Notes under the pieces: generated by a model
Database searches by the model: none
What the model saw: the letters and a program-made list of their open reading frames with translations, nothing else
Told to the model about the DNA's origin: nothing
Position numbers and translations under genes: made by a program
Assembly: GCA_016700075.1 (NCBI GenBank)
Contig: CP065000.1
Coordinates: 992,001-1,056,000 of the forward strand
Reading direction: 5' to 3'
Source of the DNA: Acidobacteriota bacterium
GTDB lineage: Bacteria; Acidobacteriota; Blastocatellia; Pyrinomonadales; Pyrinomonadaceae
Length of the DNA: 64,000 nucleotides
Shown here: positions 60,916 through 64,000 of the stretch, piece by piece
Layout: every line of letters begins with the position of its first letter
How positions within the stretch are numbered: position 1 is the stretch's first letter

Positions 60916-61728
60916 CTAGAATGGGCTGCCGAACAGGAACCGGACCACGCTCGCCTTTCCGATGGCGTCGAAAACCTTGTCGATGCTGAAACCCTTGCCG
61001 CCGACGAAAACCTGGTCTCCGGGGCTGAGGAACACCATCTCCGCCTTTCCGTTCTCCATTGCTGTCAGGCTGACGGTCTTTTTGGTGAGTTTGCCATCGC
61101 GTCCGTAGCTGACGACGATCACCTTGTTCTTGTCGCCGGCCTTGGTCACACCGCCCGACTCAAGAATGGCCTCATAGACACTTACTTTGCGGTCCATCAC
61201 ACGAACGCCGGGGTTCGCGACGTTGCCCATTACGCTGTAACGCGTGGACATTGCTTTTTCGAGCGTTACCGTCACCTTCGGGTCGATAATGAACTCATCC
61301 AATTTCTGCATTATCTCGGTCGCCACCTGTTCGACCGTTCGCCCGGCAACCATGATCCCTTCACGGATCAGCGGGTACGAGATGCGTGCATTGGGCGGTA
61401 TCGTAATGCTCTGCCGGCAATAATCCGGGCACTGGCCAAAGACCTCGACAGAAATTATATCGCTCGGACCGAGCCTATATTCTTTCAAGTAGTTTTCGTA
61501 ATACGGCAGAATCACGTCGTCCGGATCATCTTCGTCTGCCGCTTCGGGTTTCGGGGTCTCCGAGGCACTCGGCGCGGGCAGCGGAACGGCGTTCGACGCC
61601 TCGCCTTTGCGTGATGACGTGTTTTTCCCTGATGCCGGTTTCAGATCAGGTGCCTGTGCGGATGACGCCGTCACGGCAATGCCCGTCAGAACAAATACGA
61701 ATCCAATTAATGCAGCAAAACTTCTCAT
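60916..61728 (-). CDS. Polysaccharide export protein (Wza/SLBB-like)
   Basis: 270 aa. Signal peptide (cleavage near SSAQ), a disordered stretch to about 75, the Poly_export domain (YRLGPSDIISVEVFGQC...), and an SLBB domain (YSVMGNVANPGVRVMDRKVS). It lacks the lipobox and the C-terminal membrane helix of Wza, so it is a periplasmic or shorter export-channel subunit. It lies between the sugar transferase and the YCF48-like gene. Confidence 0.85.
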   Translation of the reverse strand: MRSFAALIGFVFVLTGIAVTASSAQAPDLKPASGKNTSSRKGEASNAVPLPAPSASETPKPEAADEDDPDDVILPYYENYLKEYRLGPSDIISVEVFGQCPDYCRQSITIPPNARISYPLIREGIMVAGRTVEQVATEIMQKLDEFIIDPKVTVTLEKAMSTRYSVMGNVANPGVRVMDRKVSVYEAILESGGVTKAGDKNKVIVVSYGRDGKLTKKTVSLTAMENGKAEMVFLSPGDQVFVGGKGFSIDKVFDAIGKASVVRFLFGSPF

Positions 61729-61783
61729 CTATTGCTTCCTCGTGGCGAAAATAAACTGTGAATATCCCCAAAAATCCATTTTT

Positions 61784-63175
61784 CTAGCGGCCGCCCTTAC
61801 CGAACAGGACGGTCTTGACCGTCTCAAAAACAATTACAAGGTCGAGCGTCAGACTCTGATTCTTGATGTAATAAAGGTCATATTGAAGTTTCTGAACGGC
61901 GTCATCGACCGAAGCTCCATACGGATATTTGATCTGAGCCCAGCCGGTCAATCCCGGTGCAACAAGATGGCGGTGTTCGTAGTACGGGACCTCTTTTGCA
62001 AGCTGATCCACAAAATGCGGGCGTTCCGGCCGCGGGCCCACGAAACTCATCTCACCTTTCAAAATGTTCCAAAACTGCGGGATCTCATCTATTCGCAACT
62101 TTCTGATCACACGCCCGACACGAGTAACGCGATCGTCGCCGTTCTTCGCCCAGATCGGTTTGCCGTCTGCCTCAGCATCAGTTCGCATCGAACGGAACTT
62201 GATCACGTTAAACGTTCGCCCGCCCTTGCCGACACGCTCTTGTCTGTAAAGGACCGGCCCGCGGGACTCCAGCTTTATAGCGATCGCCGCGAGCAAGGCT
62301 ATCGGAAACGACAGCACCATCCCTAAAAGAGCCAGCAATCGATGCAGCATTTCGCGAAAGACCGTCTTTACAGGTGTATCACGTCTTCGGCCGGCAAATA
62401 TCAGCCACGATGGCCGCAGCATATCTACGTGGACCTTTCCCGTGATGCGTTCAAAGAACGACGTGCATTCTTCGATGGACACATCTCCGGCAAGGCTCAT
62501 CTTCAGCAGCGCTTCGGTCGGAAATGCTCCCCGGCGCTCGCGTACCGCTATGACAACGCGGTCAATGTTCTCGCTGCGGATCACGCTTTCCAGATCGGCG
62601 GCCCTTCCGACGATCTCTGACCGTCCGAGCTTCTCTCTTGGCTTCGCACCATTCTCGGAAACAAATCCGACGATGCGATAGCCCGCATCACGTCGCTCCC
62701 AAACCGCTTCTGCTGTGTCGAGAGCGGTCTGCCCTGTGCCGACGACCAATATTTTTTCGCCAATTTCAGGGTGCCCCGTAAGTGCGTGAATACACATTCG
62801 CCAGCCGAGTAAGATGCCCAAGATCAAGGGGACTGAAATGACCGAGACACCTCTGCCTATCAGCAGCGAGGGCACAAAATAGAAACTCAACGCCAGTAAC
62901 GCCCACGCGGTTCCGAGAGCCTGTACGAGCCTAAGCATTAGCTCGCGGCGGTTGGTCATTACTACGTAATCGTAAAGATCGTAGAAATAGAGGATGAGCA
63001 GAGAGATCGCGGAGGCGATGCCGATCTTCAGCCAGCCATTGCGTTCATTCAGCTCATATGCGGTGCCTTTGAGCCCGAGACGGATGTACATCGCCAAAAT
63101 GACGCCGCCATATAGGATCGCGGCGTCGGCGATGATCAACCAAAATAATCTCAGACTGAAACGATTGACACTCAT
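61784..63175 (-). CDS. Undecaprenyl-phosphate glycosyl-1-phosphate transferase (WcaJ/WbaP-like)
   Basis: 463 aa. Four to five N-terminal membrane helices, a CoA-binding-like Rossmann domain (KILVVGTGQTALDTAEAVW), and the C-terminal Bac_transf catalytic part: FNVIKFRSMRTDAE, RKLRIDEIPQFWNILKGEMS, FVGPRPERPHFV. It attaches the first sugar phosphate to undecaprenyl phosphate in exopolysaccharide synthesis. Confidence 0.9.
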   Translation of the reverse strand: MSVNRFSLRLFWLIIADAAILYGGVILAMYIRLGLKGTAYELNERNGWLKIGIASAISLLILYFYDLYDYVVMTNRRELMLRLVQALGTAWALLALSFYFVPSLLIGRGVSVISVPLILGILLGWRMCIHALTGHPEIGEKILVVGTGQTALDTAEAVWERRDAGYRIVGFVSENGAKPREKLGRSEIVGRAADLESVIRSENIDRVVIAVRERRGAFPTEALLKMSLAGDVSIEECTSFFERITGKVHVDMLRPSWLIFAGRRRDTPVKTVFREMLHRLLALLGMVLSFPIALLAAIAIKLESRGPVLYRQERVGKGGRTFNVIKFRSMRTDAEADGKPIWAKNGDDRVTRVGRVIRKLRIDEIPQFWNILKGEMSFVGPRPERPHFVDQLAKEVPYYEHRHLVAPGLTGWAQIKYPYGASVDDAVQKLQYDLYYIKNQSLTLDLVIVFETVKTVLFGKGGR

Positions 63176-63197
63176 TTTGCCTCGTTGGCGATCGGTA

Positions 63198-64000
63198 CTA
63201 CGGGCTCATATCGGCGTTGAGATTCCGATAGTTGTAATAGCCGTAGTTGTAATGCGACTCGTCCATGACATCAGGGCTTTGATTGAGGACAACGCCAAGC
63301 ATTCGGTCTTTCGGCAGCGGATCGAGGATCCGGTCGAGCGGCCCGAAACGTGTCCGGTTCGCTCTGACGACAAGCAACGCGCCGTCCGCATGATTTATAA
63401 GCACCGTCGCATCGGTGAAAATACCCAGCGGCGGAGCATCGACGATGATGTAATCGAACATCTCTCGGGCTTCTGCAAGTATGTCTTTGAATTTCGGCCC
63501 CGAGATGAGTTCGGCAACGTCGCGGCGTGCTTCCCCTCCGGGCAGAATATGAAGGCCCGCGGGCTCTAGCCGGATGATAGCGTCTTTCAACGCAGCGGTT
63601 CCCGCAAGGACGTCGGACAGCCCTTTATCAGTTTCTATACCGAGATAGTCCGCAAGGCTCGGCATACGAAGATCGCTGTCGATGATCAGGCAATTGACGG
63701 CATCGGTTTGAGCGAGAAGCCACGAAAGATTAAGTGCCGTCACCGATTTCCCTTCGCTGGGATTAACGCTGGCGACCACGATGGACTGCAGTTTCTGCCT
63801 TTGACTCTTGTGCAGAATATGCGTTCTGAGGCTCCGATACTCTTCACAATAGTTCGAATTCGGATGAGTTATCGCTACTAGACGTGGCTCAACACGTTCG
63901 GCGTCAACCGTCCAACTGACAAAGTCAGGAAGACGCCTTTCCGCCGAACGTGTTAAGCTTTCGGCATTCAACGTTGCCCCGGCAGTTTTATCCGAGATCA
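63198..64000 (-). CDS. BY-type tyrosine kinase (CpsD/Wzc C-terminal-like), 5' end outside window
   Basis: The frame is open to the right edge, so the start lies beyond 64000; at least 267 codons are seen. Walker A VVASVNPSEGKSVTALNLSWLLA, Walker A' LIIDSDLRMP and Walker B YIIVDAPPLG are present. The C-terminus is a Tyr cluster (HYNYGYYNYRN) that such kinases autophosphorylate. It controls polysaccharide chain length with a membrane adaptor. It is the first visible gene of the EPS operon, 22 nt before the sugar transferase. Confidence 0.9.
   Translation of the reverse strand, partial: ISDKTAGATLNAESLTRSAERRLPDFVSWTVDAERVEPRLVAITHPNSNYCEEYRSLRTHILHKSQRQKLQSIVVASVNPSEGKSVTALNLSWLLAQTDAVNCLIIDSDLRMPSLADYLGIETDKGLSDVLAGTAALKDAIIRLEPAGLHILPGGEARRDVAELISGPKFKDILAEAREMFDYIIVDAPPLGIFTDATVLINHADGALLVVRANRTRFGPLDRILDPLPKDRMLGVVLNQSPDVMDESHYNYGYYNYRNLNADMSP

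Overview
The window looks like a chromosomal stretch of an Acidobacteriota genome, most likely class Blastocatellia (Pyrinomonadales-like). This is an inference from gene content. It has an ECF sigma factor of the large acidobacterial/planctomycete type next to a Ser/Thr kinase with a TolB-like propeller, a stand-alone MglA/MglB pair, several YCF48-like and other secreted beta-propeller proteins, a fused AroD-AroE enzyme, zinc-ribbon membrane proteins and Sec/lipoprotein-rich housekeeping neighbourhoods. No rRNA or ribosomal protein gene is present to fix the taxonomy.

Layout. 0-11 kb: the 5' part of comM (left edge), a TlpA-like thioredoxin lipoprotein, a stand-alone NFACT-R protein, an RDD membrane protein, a NYN-domain protein, an operon of a zinc-ribbon protein and RlmB followed by a second zinc-ribbon protein, a secreted beta-propeller protein, a type II NADH dehydrogenase and a FN3-like protein. 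11.4-21.3 kb: an accessory island with visibly lower GC in hand-counted lines. It holds a self-contained two-gene module (ClpP-fold serine protease plus a 70-aa protein, with its own promoter and terminator) and a defence-like block read on the minus strand: PLD-nuclease/SF2-helicase, Eco57I-like adenine methylase fused to an AlbA_2 (Schlafen-like) domain, and a coiled-coil gene bracketed by two duplicated 45-46 codon remnants of another methylase C-terminus. 21.3-22.5 kb: a gene-free stretch with 21-nt tandem repeats and a cluster of hairpins.

22.5-28.7 kb: a tightly packed minus-strand operon rmuC - DUF6265 - TspO-like - aroDE - zf-TFIIB - thiF-like. The thiF-like gene has a one-base frameshift that cuts off its last ~47 codons. 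28.7-38.8 kb: RNase HI, a YCF48-like propeller, era-prmA, a secreted TPR protein, an RsbW/RsbV-type switch pair, aroA-aroK, and a BON lipoprotein followed by a LysM protein. 38.8-43.5 kb: nadB, an acyl-CoA ligase, and a cytochrome c lipoprotein overlapping a TIGR01777 epimerase. 43.5-48.9 kb: a quinone oxidoreductase and yvcK-glmU-glmS, a cell-wall precursor cluster. 49.2-56 kb: mglB-mglA, a TonB-C lipoprotein, a double M16 peptidase, a GNAT enzyme, a DUF4395 protein and a ferritin-like di-iron protein. 56-59.5 kb: the ECF sigma/kinase pair. 59.6-59.8 kb: tRNA-Asp and tRNA-Val. 59.9-64 kb: an exopolysaccharide operon (BY-kinase, initiating sugar transferase, Wza-like export protein, YCF48-like protein), cut by the right edge.

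How parts fit together. Most genes are housekeeping: shikimate pathway (aroDE, aroA, aroK), NAD synthesis (nadB), UDP-GlcNAc synthesis (glmS, glmU with yvcK) and ribosome maturation or modification (rlmB, era, prmA). The part most likely to hold something undescribed is the 11.4-21.3 kb island. There a helicase-nuclease and a methylase-AlbA_2 fusion are translationally coupled (TAATG) and followed by a coiled-coil gene sitting exactly between two copies of a foreign methylase tail.
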